Source: Nonomuraea gerenzanensis (GTDB taxonomy: Bacteria > Actinomycetota > Actinomycetes > Streptosporangiales > Streptosporangiaceae). From it: 64,000 nt of DNA. Positions 6,985 through 15,190 of this stretch are shown piece after piece; the first letter of the stretch is position 1; each line of letters opens with the position of its first letter. The position numbers were made by a program, and so were the translations under genes. The notes beneath the pieces are model-generated. The model searched no databases, was not told the DNA's origin, and worked only from the letters and a program-made list of their open reading frames with translations. The stretch covers positions 7,068,001 through 7,132,000 of the forward strand of contig NZ_CP084058.1 of assembly GCF_020215645.1 (NCBI RefSeq). The letters are read 5' to 3'.

Positions 6985-9150
6985 ATGACTGACGGGGGCG
7001 TGGAGATCCGGGTCCTGGGGCCCATCGAGATCCGGCACGGGGGCAGAAAGACCCGGCTCACCGCGCCGAAGGAGTGCGCGCTGCTGGCCGCGTTGTTAGC
7101 CGGTTCGGGGACGTCGGTGCCCGCCGCCCGGCTCATCGACGCCCTCTGGCCCGGCGACCCGCCCCCGTCCGCGGCGCACAATGTGCGGCTCTACGTCGCC
7201 AGGCTGCGCAGGCGGCTCGGCGACGGCGACCGCATCGTGCATGCGGGGCAGGGGTACGCCCTCATGGCCGGGCCGGAGGAGATCGACGCGCTGCGGTTCG
7301 AGGAGCTGCTGGGCACGGCCCGGCGGGCCTCCGGCACCCCGGCGGACGCCGCCCGCCTCTACCAGGAGGCGCTCGCGTTGTGGCGCGGCAGCGCCTTCGA
7401 GGGCGCCGGCCTGAGCTCCGGGCCCGCGCGGGACTACGCCGTACGGCTGGACGAGCTGCGCGCCGCCGCCGTCGAGGAGTGGGCCGACGTCGAGCTGGAC
7501 CTCGGCCACCACCGCTCGCTCATCAGCGAGCTGCGCGGGCTCACCGCCGCCGCTCCCCTGCGCGAGCGGCTGCACGCGCAGCTCATGCTCGCCCTCTACC
7601 GCTCGGGACGGCAGGCCGAGGCGCTGGACGCCTACCAGACCGCCCGCAGGACGCTCGCGGTGGAGCTGGGCCTGGAGCCCGGCCCCGAGCTGCGCGCCCT
7701 CCAATCGGCCATCCTGTCCGCCGATCCGGCGCTCGACCACGCCGGAGCCACCCACCTCGCTCCGGCGTCCGATCAGGTCGAAGCCATCCGCCCCGCTCCG
7801 GCGGTCGACCACCCCGAAACCATTCGGCCCGCTCCGGCCCTCGACCACCTCCAAGCCACCCGCCCCACGCTCGTACGGCTCACCCGTGCCTCCCGGCCCT
7901 GGGCGATCGCGGCCGGGCTCGTCCTGGCCCTCACGGTGATCGCCGGCTACCTCACCCTCCCGAGGCTTGAAGAGCCGGCCCCACGCACCACCCCGGCCGT
8001 GGCGGAAGGCGGCGGGGACGGCGTCCTGACCGTGGGCACCCTGCTGCCACGCACCGGCCTGCTGTACTTCATCGGCTCCTCCACCAGCAACGGCGCCAAG
8101 CTCGCCGTCGCGGACGTGAACGCGGCGGGCGGCGTGCTCGGCAGGCCGGTCCGGCTGCTCGACGCGGACTCCGGCGACACCGAGCCCGACATCGCGACGA
8201 GGGGCGTGGCACAGTTCATCGACCAGAACGTGGACCTCATCGTCGGCCCCGCCTCCAACAAGCTCTCGCTGAGCATCCTGGACCCCGCCGCCGACGCCGG
8301 CATCGCGATCATCTCCCCCTCCACCACGGCCGGTTACCTGAGCACGGCCTACGACCAGGGCATGTACTTCCGCACCTCGGCCGCCGACACCCTGCAGGGC
8401 CGGTTGCTCGGGCTGCTCGCCGCCGAGGACGGCAACCGTACCGCGACGATCGTCACCTTGGACGACGACTACGGCGCGGAGGTGGCCGACGCGGCGGAGC
8501 GGTCGCTGGCCGCGCAGGGCGTGCGGCTGCTCGACCGCCTGGTGTTCGAGCCGGGGACGGACGGCTTCGCCCGGCACGTCGCCACGATCGCCGAGACCCG
8601 CCCCGACGCCCTGGTGATGATCGGGTACGAGGAGACCGTGGCGCTCGTCCGGGAGCTGCACGAGCAGGGCTTCACCGCCAGGAACCAGAGCTGGTACCTG
8701 GTGGACGCCAACCTGATCCACTACGCGGGCGAGGTGCCCGAGGGAGTGATGGCGGGCGCGAAGGGCACGCTCGCCGGGGCCGAGGCCACCGGCGCGTTCG
8801 CGGCCCGCATGCGGGCGGCCGATCCTGGGCACGACGACCTGAGTTACGCGGCGGAGTCGTACGACGCGGTGGTGCTGGGGGCGCTGGCGGCCGAGGCCGC
8901 CCGCAGCGATCTCGGCCAGTCGATCGCGGCGCGGCTGGCGGACGTCAGCTCGGGCGGGCGGCGGTGCACGTCCTACCGGGAGTGCGCCGAGCTGGCGCGC
9001 GCGGGCGTGGACCTCGACTACGACGGGGTCAGCGGGCGCATCGAGTTCGACAGCAACGGTGATGTACGGGAGGGCGCCTTCGGCGTCTACGCCTACGACG
9101 AGTCGGACGACTACGAGCTGGTGACCACCCGCCTGGTCAGGGGCTCCTGA
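6985..9150 (+). CDS. BTAD (SARP-type) regulator fused through a membrane helix to a periplasmic substrate-binding domain
   Basis: This 721-residue protein joins parts normally found apart. Residues 5-90 are an OmpR/SARP winged-helix DNA-binding domain (EIRVLGPIEI, NVRLYVARLRRRLG). Residues 95-245 are the bacterial transcriptional activation domain (ERLHAQLMLALYRSGRQAEA, LAVELGLEPGPELRALQ). A 12-residue repeat linker follows, then one hydrophobic helix (about 304-325, PWAIAAGLVLALTVIAGY). Residues 345-721 are a type I periplasmic-binding fold of the branched-chain amino-acid/amide class (VGTLLPRTGLLYFIGSSTSN, GVLGRPVRLLDADSGDT, VDLIVGPASNKLS, ATIVTLDDDYGAEVADAA). The predicted layout is cytoplasmic DNA-binding and extracytoplasmic ligand-binding, i.e. 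a one-component membrane sensor-regulator. ATG 6985 is chosen over an upstream start at 6934 because the domain begins there. Confidence 0.85.
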   Translation: MTDGGVEIRVLGPIEIRHGGRKTRLTAPKECALLAALLAGSGTSVPAARLIDALWPGDPPPSAAHNVRLYVARLRRRLGDGDRIVHAGQGYALMAGPEEIDALRFEELLGTARRASGTPADAARLYQEALALWRGSAFEGAGLSSGPARDYAVRLDELRAAAVEEWADVELDLGHHRSLISELRGLTAAAPLRERLHAQLMLALYRSGRQAEALDAYQTARRTLAVELGLEPGPELRALQSAILSADPALDHAGATHLAPASDQVEAIRPAPAVDHPETIRPAPALDHLQATRPTLVRLTRASRPWAIAAGLVLALTVIAGYLTLPRLEEPAPRTTPAVAEGGGDGVLTVGTLLPRTGLLYFIGSSTSNGAKLAVADVNAAGGVLGRPVRLLDADSGDTEPDIATRGVAQFIDQNVDLIVGPASNKLSLSILDPAADAGIAIISPSTTAGYLSTAYDQGMYFRTSAADTLQGRLLGLLAAEDGNRTATIVTLDDDYGAEVADAAERSLAAQGVRLLDRLVFEPGTDGFARHVATIAETRPDALVMIGYEETVALVRELHEQGFTARNQSWYLVDANLIHYAGEVPEGVMAGAKGTLAGAEATGAFAARMRAADPGHDDLSYAAESYDAVVLGALAAEAARSDLGQSIAARLADVSSGGRRCTSYRECAELARAGVDLDYDGVSGRIEFDSNGDVREGAFGVYAYDESDDYELVTTRLVRGS
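7731..7874 (+). repeat. 36-bp in-frame tandem repeat in the BTAD-SBP linker
   Basis: Three complete 36-base units (7731-7766, 7767-7802, 7803-7838) and a partial fourth encode 12-residue blocks: ALDHAGATHLAP, ASDQVEAIRPAP, AVDHPETIRPAP, ALDHLQATRPT. They form the cytoplasmic linker just before the membrane helix. Confidence 0.85.
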
Positions 9151-9164
9151 CCCCGGGGGCCGGC

Positions 9165-10391
9165 TCAGTCGTCGTGGGCGATGAGCATGAGCTGCCGCCA
9201 CAGCAGCACGACGAACACCGCGGAGCCGGCGAAGGCGAACCAGAAGGGTGCCGCGACGCCGAACCGGGTGGCCAGGACCCCGCCGATCAGCGAGCCGACC
9301 ACCAGCCCCGCGTAGACGCAGATGGTGTTCACGCTGCCCACCCGGCCCTGGAGCTCGTGCGGGACCGCGCGCTGGCGGACGGTCGTCGAGGTCGTGCCCC
9401 AGATGAACGCGTGCGCACCGAAGACCAGGAAGATGCCGCCGGCGACCCACGGCGAATGGGTCAGGGCCAGGCCCAGGTGGGTGAACGTCTCGATGATGAG
9501 CCCGATCCGCATCAACGCGCCCAGGCTCACCTTGCGGGTGATGGCCCCGTACAGGCCGGTGCCGATCAGGCCGCCGATGCCGCCGATGGTGGTCATCAGG
9601 CCGAAGCCCACGGCGCCGAGGCCGAGCTGTTCCTGGGTGTAGAGGACGAGCACCGACCAGGCCGCGCCGAACGTGAAGTTGAAGATGAGGATGGTCAGCG
9701 CCAGTGTGCGGACCGCCGCGTGCCGGACGGTCCAGCGGAACCCGGCGACCAGCTCCCGCACGGTGTCGGGCTTGGAGTCGCCGGTCCGCCGGCCGTGCGG
9801 CGGCAGCACGATCCGGGAGACCAGCACGATGCCCGCCGCCACCAAGAGCAGCTGGCTCGCGAACGGCCAGGTGAAGCCCAGCCCGAACAGCGCGGCGCCG
9901 ATCGGCGGCCCGGCGAGCTGGTTGAGCGTGATGAAGCCCGTGCCCAGGCGGGCGTTGGCGACGACGAGGTCGTCCCTGTCGACCATCATGGGCGTCAGCG
10001 TGGCCGTCGCGTTGTCGGCGAACACCTCGGCGACGGACCGCAGCGTGAGCGCCACCAGCGCCGTCGCCACGGTCACGGTGCCGGTCACCATGAGCGCGAC
10101 CAGCGCCGCCAGCACCAGCGCGCGCACCGCGTTCGCGACGAGCACGATCCTGCGCCGGTCGTGGCGGTCCGACAGCACGCCCGCGTACAGGCTGAACAGC
10201 AGCGGCGGCGCCCAGCTCACCAGGGCCGACAGCGAGATCAGCAGCGGGTCGCGGGTCAGCGTCGCGATCAGCAGGGGGCCCGCGGCGGCCGCGATCCCGT
10301 CACCGAGATTCGTCAGCCAGCTCGAGGCCAGCAACCATCGGAAGCCTGTCCCCAGCCGGGCAGGCAGAACGCGCTCCACCACTGTGATCAC
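9165..10391 (-). CDS. MFS transporter (EntS-like drug/siderophore exporter family)
   Basis: This 408-residue, 12-helix major facilitator protein begins FRWLLASSWLTNLGDGI and shows the MFS loop 2-3 signature in the form GVLSDRHDRRRIVLVANA, followed by alternating hydrophobic helices to the C-terminus (VLLWRQLMLIAHDD). The organisation matches MFS_3 exporters of the EntS type. It starts at GTG 10391; in-frame GTGs at codons 4 and 5 are also possible and no strong ribosome site separates them. It is convergent with the BTAD gene (14 bases between stops) and divergent from the GH16 gene. The substrate is unknown. Confidence 0.8.
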   Translation of the reverse strand: MITVVERVLPARLGTGFRWLLASSWLTNLGDGIAAAAGPLLIATLTRDPLLISLSALVSWAPPLLFSLYAGVLSDRHDRRRIVLVANAVRALVLAALVALMVTGTVTVATALVALTLRSVAEVFADNATATLTPMMVDRDDLVVANARLGTGFITLNQLAGPPIGAALFGLGFTWPFASQLLLVAAGIVLVSRIVLPPHGRRTGDSKPDTVRELVAGFRWTVRHAAVRTLALTILIFNFTFGAAWSVLVLYTQEQLGLGAVGFGLMTTIGGIGGLIGTGLYGAITRKVSLGALMRIGLIIETFTHLGLALTHSPWVAGGIFLVFGAHAFIWGTTSTTVRQRAVPHELQGRVGSVNTICVYAGLVVGSLIGGVLATRFGVAAPFWFAFAGSAVFVVLLWRQLMLIAHDD

Positions 10392-10651
10392 GAGCGCACC
10401 ACCATACTTTCCGGCGGTAACTACGGCAACGCGTTTTTGGCCCGGTGTGGGTGGTCACCAGGGAAAGGGTCGGGCCGTGGGCCGCGAATCCGGACACCAT
10501 CCATCTCTCGGCATCCGATTCAAGCCACGGCCGCACGATCAGGCGATGTAGCCCCGATATGCCGAAATTGTAGGAAAATCGATCAACGTGAACACCGGGC
10601 GTCCGCCCGGTCGCACCGTTTTCCCGAGATGCCCGAGATGAAGGGACCGCA

Positions 10652-11527
10652 TTGTCCGACGAAGCGATCAACCGCCGTAAGCTCATCACCCTGGGTTCCG
10701 CGGCGGCCGCCGGCAGCCTGTTGGGGCTCCCGCTCGCCACAGGCGAGGCCCAGGCCGGCACGCGTGCCCGCCGCAGCGCGGCCACGTGGGAGAACATCGT
10801 CGAGAAGACCTCCTTCAACAGCACCACGGCCTTCACCCAGGAATGGAACTACGGCTATCCCTGGGGCCAATACCACAACGGCGCCGCCAAGATGCTCCCG
10901 GGCAAGGTCACGCTGTCCGGCGGGGTGCTGACCCTGACCGCGACCCGGCTGAGCCAGTCCACCGAGCAGAGCCCCAGCGCGCCGAACGCCCCGATCTGGT
11001 GGCACTCCGGCACCGTGCACGCCAAGGAACCGATCGTCATCAACGACCAGTTCCCCGAGTACGACATCGAGGGCGAGTTCCGCACCCAGACCGGCGTGGG
11101 CATCTGGCCGGCCTTCTGGACCACCGGCATCTACCCCGACTGGCCCCCGGAGAGCGACATCCTGGAGTACGTCGGCGACTCCACGAACCTGTTCAACACC
11201 TGGACCAAGGAGGCCGGCGAGAACGACCCCGCCGAACGTCACGAGCTCACCGGCCACGACCCCGGCACCTGGCACAAGTACCGGGTCTGGATGGAGAAGG
11301 ACGGCGACGACGTCCTGCTCGACTACTACTTCGACGGGGTGTGGAAGGCGAGCCACCGGGGCGTGGGCTGGGCCGGCATCCCGCAGTACCTGATCATCAA
11401 CCTGCAGATGGGCTCCTGGGCCTCGGGGGTCGAGCAGGGCGACCCCCTCTGGAGCCAGCAGCCCGGCCCGTCCGGCAACACGACCTTCCAGGCACGTAAC
11501 GTGTGGTTCGGGCGTACGCGTAGCTAG
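10652..11527 (+). CDS. secreted GH16-family glycoside hydrolase
   Basis: This 291-residue extracellular beta-glycanase-like protein carries a Tat-type signal (INRRKLITLGSAAAAG, cleavage near the EAQAG region). The jelly-roll domain carries the GH16 catalytic motif ExDxxE as PESDILEYVG (about residues 168-175; first Glu nucleophile, last Glu acid/base), preceded by GIWPAFWTTG and followed by the strand KYRVWMEKDGDDVLLDYYFDG. It starts at TTG with AAGGGA five bases upstream; the nearby ATG at 10638 is in another frame. Substrate class (laminarin, agar, mixed-link glucan) cannot be decided from this. Confidence 0.8.
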   Translation: MSDEAINRRKLITLGSAAAAGSLLGLPLATGEAQAGTRARRSAATWENIVEKTSFNSTTAFTQEWNYGYPWGQYHNGAAKMLPGKVTLSGGVLTLTATRLSQSTEQSPSAPNAPIWWHSGTVHAKEPIVINDQFPEYDIEGEFRTQTGVGIWPAFWTTGIYPDWPPESDILEYVGDSTNLFNTWTKEAGENDPAERHELTGHDPGTWHKYRVWMEKDGDDVLLDYYFDGVWKASHRGVGWAGIPQYLIINLQMGSWASGVEQGDPLWSQQPGPSGNTTFQARNVWFGRTRS

Positions 11528-11612
11528 TCGTCGGGGCCGCCAGGGGGCGTGACGGCGTACGGGAACCTGCTCGTGCTCTGCTCGTGATCCGCCTGCGGCA
11601 AGATCACGGCTT

Positions 11613-12359
11613 GTGCGAAAGACGACGATCACGGCCCTGGTGGCCTGCGGCTGCCTGCTGGCGGCGGCCGCCCCCGCCCAGGCCGCCCCCAAGGATCCCG
11701 TACGCGCTCTCAAGGCCGAGCTCACCTCCGGCCGCGGCGTACGGTTCACCGAGACCACCGTGCTCTCGGGCGACCGCAAGACCAAGATCCAGAGCCGCAA
11801 GGGCACGTTCCAGTTCAACGCCAAGGGGGTGGCGGCCTCCGACATCACCGCCACCCCCGTGGGCCGTCCCCGCGAGCGTACGATCAGCATCGGCGACACC
11901 AGCTACACCTCGGGCGGCATGTACTCCGAGCGGTTCCCGGTCGGCGAGGCCTGGCTGAAGGGCAAGGCTCTGCTCGGCGGCGGCAGCGGCTTCTACGGCC
12001 AGGTCATCAACCCCGCCGAGCCGAAGACGCTGGCGGCGCTGGTCAAGAAGGGCAAGCTGCGCGGGAGCACGCTCACCGGGAAGATCACCTTCAAGGAGCT
12101 GGAGAAGGTGTCGCGCTGGTTCGGGGCCTCGATCCCGCTGCGCATGCACGACGACACGAAGGTCTCCTACACGCTGACGCTGACCTCCGCCGGGCTGGTG
12201 AGCAGGGTGAAGTCGTCGTACGCGGCCACGGGCGTGTTCGACACGAACGGGTTCGACGGCAAGACGATCACCATCGACAGCCGCTTCACCGGGTGGGGCG
12301 CCAAGGTGTCGATCAAGGCGCCGGATCCCGGGACGGTGACCACCGGCTCGGACGGCTGA
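11613..12359 (+). CDS. secreted protein of unknown function (possibly LolA/LppX-like fold)
   Basis: A 248-residue exported protein with signal peptide MRKTTITALVACGCLLAAAA ending APAQAAP. The mature part has alternating strands (VRFTETTVLSG, KGTFQFNAKG, YTLTLTSAGLVSRV, KTITIDSRFTGWG) and the general pattern of the LolA/LppX/LprG lipid-carrier-like proteins found in actinomycetes. It lacks a lipobox. GTG 11613 is the only start that keeps the whole signal peptide. The fold suggestion is tentative. Confidence 0.6.
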   Translation: MRKTTITALVACGCLLAAAAPAQAAPKDPVRALKAELTSGRGVRFTETTVLSGDRKTKIQSRKGTFQFNAKGVAASDITATPVGRPRERTISIGDTSYTSGGMYSERFPVGEAWLKGKALLGGGSGFYGQVINPAEPKTLAALVKKGKLRGSTLTGKITFKELEKVSRWFGASIPLRMHDDTKVSYTLTLTSAGLVSRVKSSYAATGVFDTNGFDGKTITIDSRFTGWGAKVSIKAPDPGTVTTGSDG

Positions 12360-12486
12360 CCGCCCCTCCCCCTCGCCTGCGGCAGGTCTACTGGCGGTCC
12401 GCCTTGCCATGGGTCGTCCGTATGACGGCTGGCGCTGACGAAGAGCTATCGTGTGATCGCACAGGAAGGCCCCGGAAAGGAGCGGG

Positions 12487-14712
12487 ATGCCGGAAATCCG
12501 CCCGCTCCGGCCGAGCGATCCCGAACGGGTCGGCCGCTGGCGGCTCGTCGGCGTGCTCGGCTCCGGCGGCCAGGGAACGGTCTACAAGGCGGTCGGCGAC
12601 GACGGGCGCGAGGTCGCCGTCAAGCTGCTGCACAGCCATCTGAGCGGCGACGGCACCATCACCCGCGGGTTCCTGCGGGAGGCCGAGGCGGCGCGGCGGG
12701 TGGCGGCGTTCTGCACGGCGGCGGTGCTGGATGTCGGCACGGCCCACGAGCAGCCGTACCTCGTCAGCGAGTACGTCCCCGGCGACACGCTGCAGCAGGT
12801 CGTCCGGTCGTCGGGACCGCGCGCGGGCGGGGCGCTGGACCGGCTGGCGATCTCCACGCTGACCGCGCTGGCCGCCATCCACCAGGCCGGGATCGTGCAC
12901 CGGGACTTCAAACCGGGCAACGTGCTGATGGGCCCCGACGGGCCGATCGTCATCGACTTCGGGATCGCCAAGGCGCTCGACGCCACGACGATGACCTCCG
13001 GGGTGGTGGGGACGCCGACGTACATGTCTCCTGAGCAGTTCGAGGGGCTGCGGGTCGGGCCGGCGTCGGATGTGTTCAGCTGGGCGGGGACGATGGTGTT
13101 CGCGGCCACGGGGCAGGCGCCGTTCGCCGGGGAGACGGTACCGGCCATCCTGAACGCCGTGATCAGCGGGGCTCCTGATCTGCGTGGGGTGCCGGCGCGG
13201 CTGGTCGAGGTGCTGGGGGACTGCTTCGCCAAGGATCCGGCGGCGCGGCCGGCGCCCATGGAGGTGCTGAAGCGGCTGACCGGCCGCCCGGGGCCGACCG
13301 GCGGCATGGGCTCGGCGCCCGACGGTGCGCCGGGGCCGCGACCGGGCGACGGGGTCCACCCGGGTCGAGCGCACGTGGGACAGGCAGGCGCGGGGCACGC
13401 AGCGGCGGGGCTCACGGGCGTGGGGCACGCAGCGGCGGGGCTCACGGGCGTGGGGCACGCGGGCGCAGGGCAGGCGCACCCCGGCCAGGCGGGCCCGATG
13501 CCGCCGCAGCGGATCGGCTTCGGCGAGGCTGAGACGAAGCCGGGCGGCGGCAGGAAGCGGGTCAGCCGCCGGGCCGTGCTCAGCGCGGGCGCGGCGGCGC
13601 TGGCGACGGCGGCGGTGTCGGCGTTCGTCGTGTTCAGACCGGACGAAGGCGGCGACCGGCGGAGCCCGGTGACGGAGCAACCCACCGACCTCACGTCGCC
13701 TGCCACCTCGAAGTCCCCCGAACCGGCCCCCACCGCCGAGCCGCTGGGCACGCCGATCGGAGAGCCGGTGGCGCTGCCCTCCGGCGCGGGCACCCCCACC
13801 GCGATGACCGCGAGCGAAGCCGCCGTGGCGTGCGGCACGGGCAACGGCTCCATCCTCACCTGGGATCTCACCACGACCACGGTCACCAGGCTCGGCGACG
13901 GCGGCGCGGGCACGGCGGCCATCGCGTACGGGCGGCGTGACGGCGCACCGGTGATCGCCTCCGGCCACACCGACGGCAGGATGCGGCTGTGGAGCCCGTC
14001 CGGGAAGAGCCTGGACACGGCCGAGGCGGGCGACGCGATCATCGCGGTGACGGTAGCGGGCGAGCGGGTGGTCGCGGTGTCGCAGCGGTACGACGGCATG
14101 CGCGACCTGCACGGCACCGTACGCCTGTGGGACGTCACCACCGGCGAGCAGCTCGGCCCCACCAGCACCGACCACTTCCAGGGGATCAGCGGCCTGGCGT
14201 TCGGCCGCCTCGGCGGTGCGGACGTGCTGGTGACGGGCGACGGGGCCAACCGGGTGCGGGTGCGCCGCCTGGCCACGGGCGCGGTGACGCACACGTTCAA
14301 GACCGAAGAGGTCGGCGGGATCGAGCGGCTGGCGTGCGGCGAGGTGGGCGGCAAGCCGGTCCTGGTCTCCACGCACCTGGACGCCAGCCTGCGCGTGTAC
14401 GACCTGGCGACGGGCAGGCGCAGGAAGAAGTGGTCGTTCAGCGATCGCAGCCCGGACGATCGGGGCACCGCCGCGCTGGTGGTGGGGACGGCCGGCGGCG
14501 TCCCTGTCGCGGTGGTGGCCCACGCGCCGCACGGCGAGGACGCGTTCGTGGCGGTGTGGAGCCTGGACGACGGGGAGATCGTCGGCGAGTTCGGGCATGG
14601 TGCGGGGGGTGGCATCCTTGCGCTGGCCCTGGGTGAGCGGGCCGGGCAGCCCGTCGTGGTGACGGCCGGCAAGGACCGGCTGTTACGGCTGTGGAGCCTC
14701 GGTCCCGCCTAG
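12487..14712 (+). CDS. Ser/Thr protein kinase with C-terminal WD40-like beta-propeller
   Basis: This 741-residue Hanks-type kinase has the glycine loop GSGGQGTVYKA (25-35), ATP lysine K46, catalytic HRDFKPGN (138-145) and DFG (157-159). The activation segment is GTPTYMSPEQFEGL. A variable linker with a 10-residue tandem repeat leads to a membrane helix (about 360-380, RRAVLSAGAAALATAAVSAF). The outside part is a propeller of WD40-like units (GNGSILTWDLTT, GHTDGRMRLWSPSG, GTVRLWDVTTGEQLG, AGKDRLLRLWSLG). GGAAAGGAG lies before the ATG. It is likely a membrane receptor kinase. Its stop overlaps the convergent small gene by 4 bases. Confidence 0.85.
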   Translation: MPEIRPLRPSDPERVGRWRLVGVLGSGGQGTVYKAVGDDGREVAVKLLHSHLSGDGTITRGFLREAEAARRVAAFCTAAVLDVGTAHEQPYLVSEYVPGDTLQQVVRSSGPRAGGALDRLAISTLTALAAIHQAGIVHRDFKPGNVLMGPDGPIVIDFGIAKALDATTMTSGVVGTPTYMSPEQFEGLRVGPASDVFSWAGTMVFAATGQAPFAGETVPAILNAVISGAPDLRGVPARLVEVLGDCFAKDPAARPAPMEVLKRLTGRPGPTGGMGSAPDGAPGPRPGDGVHPGRAHVGQAGAGHAAAGLTGVGHAAAGLTGVGHAGAGQAHPGQAGPMPPQRIGFGEAETKPGGGRKRVSRRAVLSAGAAALATAAVSAFVVFRPDEGGDRRSPVTEQPTDLTSPATSKSPEPAPTAEPLGTPIGEPVALPSGAGTPTAMTASEAAVACGTGNGSILTWDLTTTTVTRLGDGGAGTAAIAYGRRDGAPVIASGHTDGRMRLWSPSGKSLDTAEAGDAIIAVTVAGERVVAVSQRYDGMRDLHGTVRLWDVTTGEQLGPTSTDHFQGISGLAFGRLGGADVLVTGDGANRVRVRRLATGAVTHTFKTEEVGGIERLACGEVGGKPVLVSTHLDASLRVYDLATGRRRKKWSFSDRSPDDRGTAALVVGTAGGVPVAVVAHAPHGEDAFVAVWSLDDGEIVGEFGHGAGGGILALALGERAGQPVVVTAGKDRLLRLWSLGPA
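13392..13460 (+). repeat. 30-bp in-frame tandem repeat in the kinase linker
   Basis: Two identical 30-base units (13392-13421, 13422-13451) and the first 9 bases of a third encode GHAAAGLTGV blocks in the juxtamembrane linker. Perfect identity suggests a recent duplication or gene conversion. Confidence 0.85.
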
Positions 14713-15017
14713 TCGCGGGTCTCGCGCGAGGCGTCCCGCTGCCGGCGGGCGGCCTCCCGGCGGCCGTGGCGGGAGTGGGTTAACCGCTCCGTGCCCGGCC
14801 GGTGCACGAAGTCGTTGATGGAGCGGAGGTTGAGCTGTGCGCCCGTCTTCTGCCCGGGCCCGTTGGCGGTGGCCTGCTTGGGCGCGTGCCCGTCGAACGC
14901 GATCTCCAAGCGCCAGCCGTCACGCTGCAGGATGACGACGGGTCCGGAGGATCGCGGGACGGTGTGCACGTCCCAGCCGTTCCGGTGTGCCCGGTGGGCA
15001 AGTGCGCGCGGATTCAC
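14709..15017 (-). CDS. small conserved-looking hypothetical protein
   Basis: A 102-residue leftward ORF with GTG start and AAGGAG 9 bases upstream. The first 45 residues look like a small globular domain (ALAHRAHRNGWDVHTV, VVILQRDGWRLEIAFDG) somewhat like HicA/double-stranded-RNA-binding-type small proteins. The C-terminus is basic and low in complexity. I do not recognise a family. It overlaps the kinase stop by 4 bases in convergent orientation and is preceded by a 173-bp gap to the molybdenum operon end. Confidence 0.5.
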   Translation of the reverse strand: MNPRALAHRAHRNGWDVHTVPRSSGPVVILQRDGWRLEIAFDGHAPKQATANGPGQKTGAQLNLRSINDFVHRPGTERLTHSRHGRREAARRQRDASRETRD

Positions 15018-15190
15018 CGAGTCGTACTCCTTGTGTCGAACGGGGGTGGTCCAGCGGAGTTTGGCTGCGGGGTGTCACGGGACGGGTGCGGTTGGTGGAC
15101 GGTCGGCTGATCCCTTCTATGAAAGGGACGGTGGTAAGTCCGGTTCGGGTTCCATCGCGCGCTTTTTGGTCCCGTCCGGACAGGAGGACG

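Noticed and set aside
7096..9450. 784-codon leftward ORF opposite the BTAD-SBP gene
   Set aside because: Shadow composition and complete overlap with a gene whose domains are recognisable on the plus strand.
13392..13460. CRISPR-like repeat array in the kinase gene
   Set aside because: Repeats are directly adjacent without spacers and are coding in frame; it is a linker duplication.
12388..14672. Two long leftward ORFs opposite the WD40-type kinase
   Set aside because: Both are low-complexity shadows of a clear kinase; no start signals.
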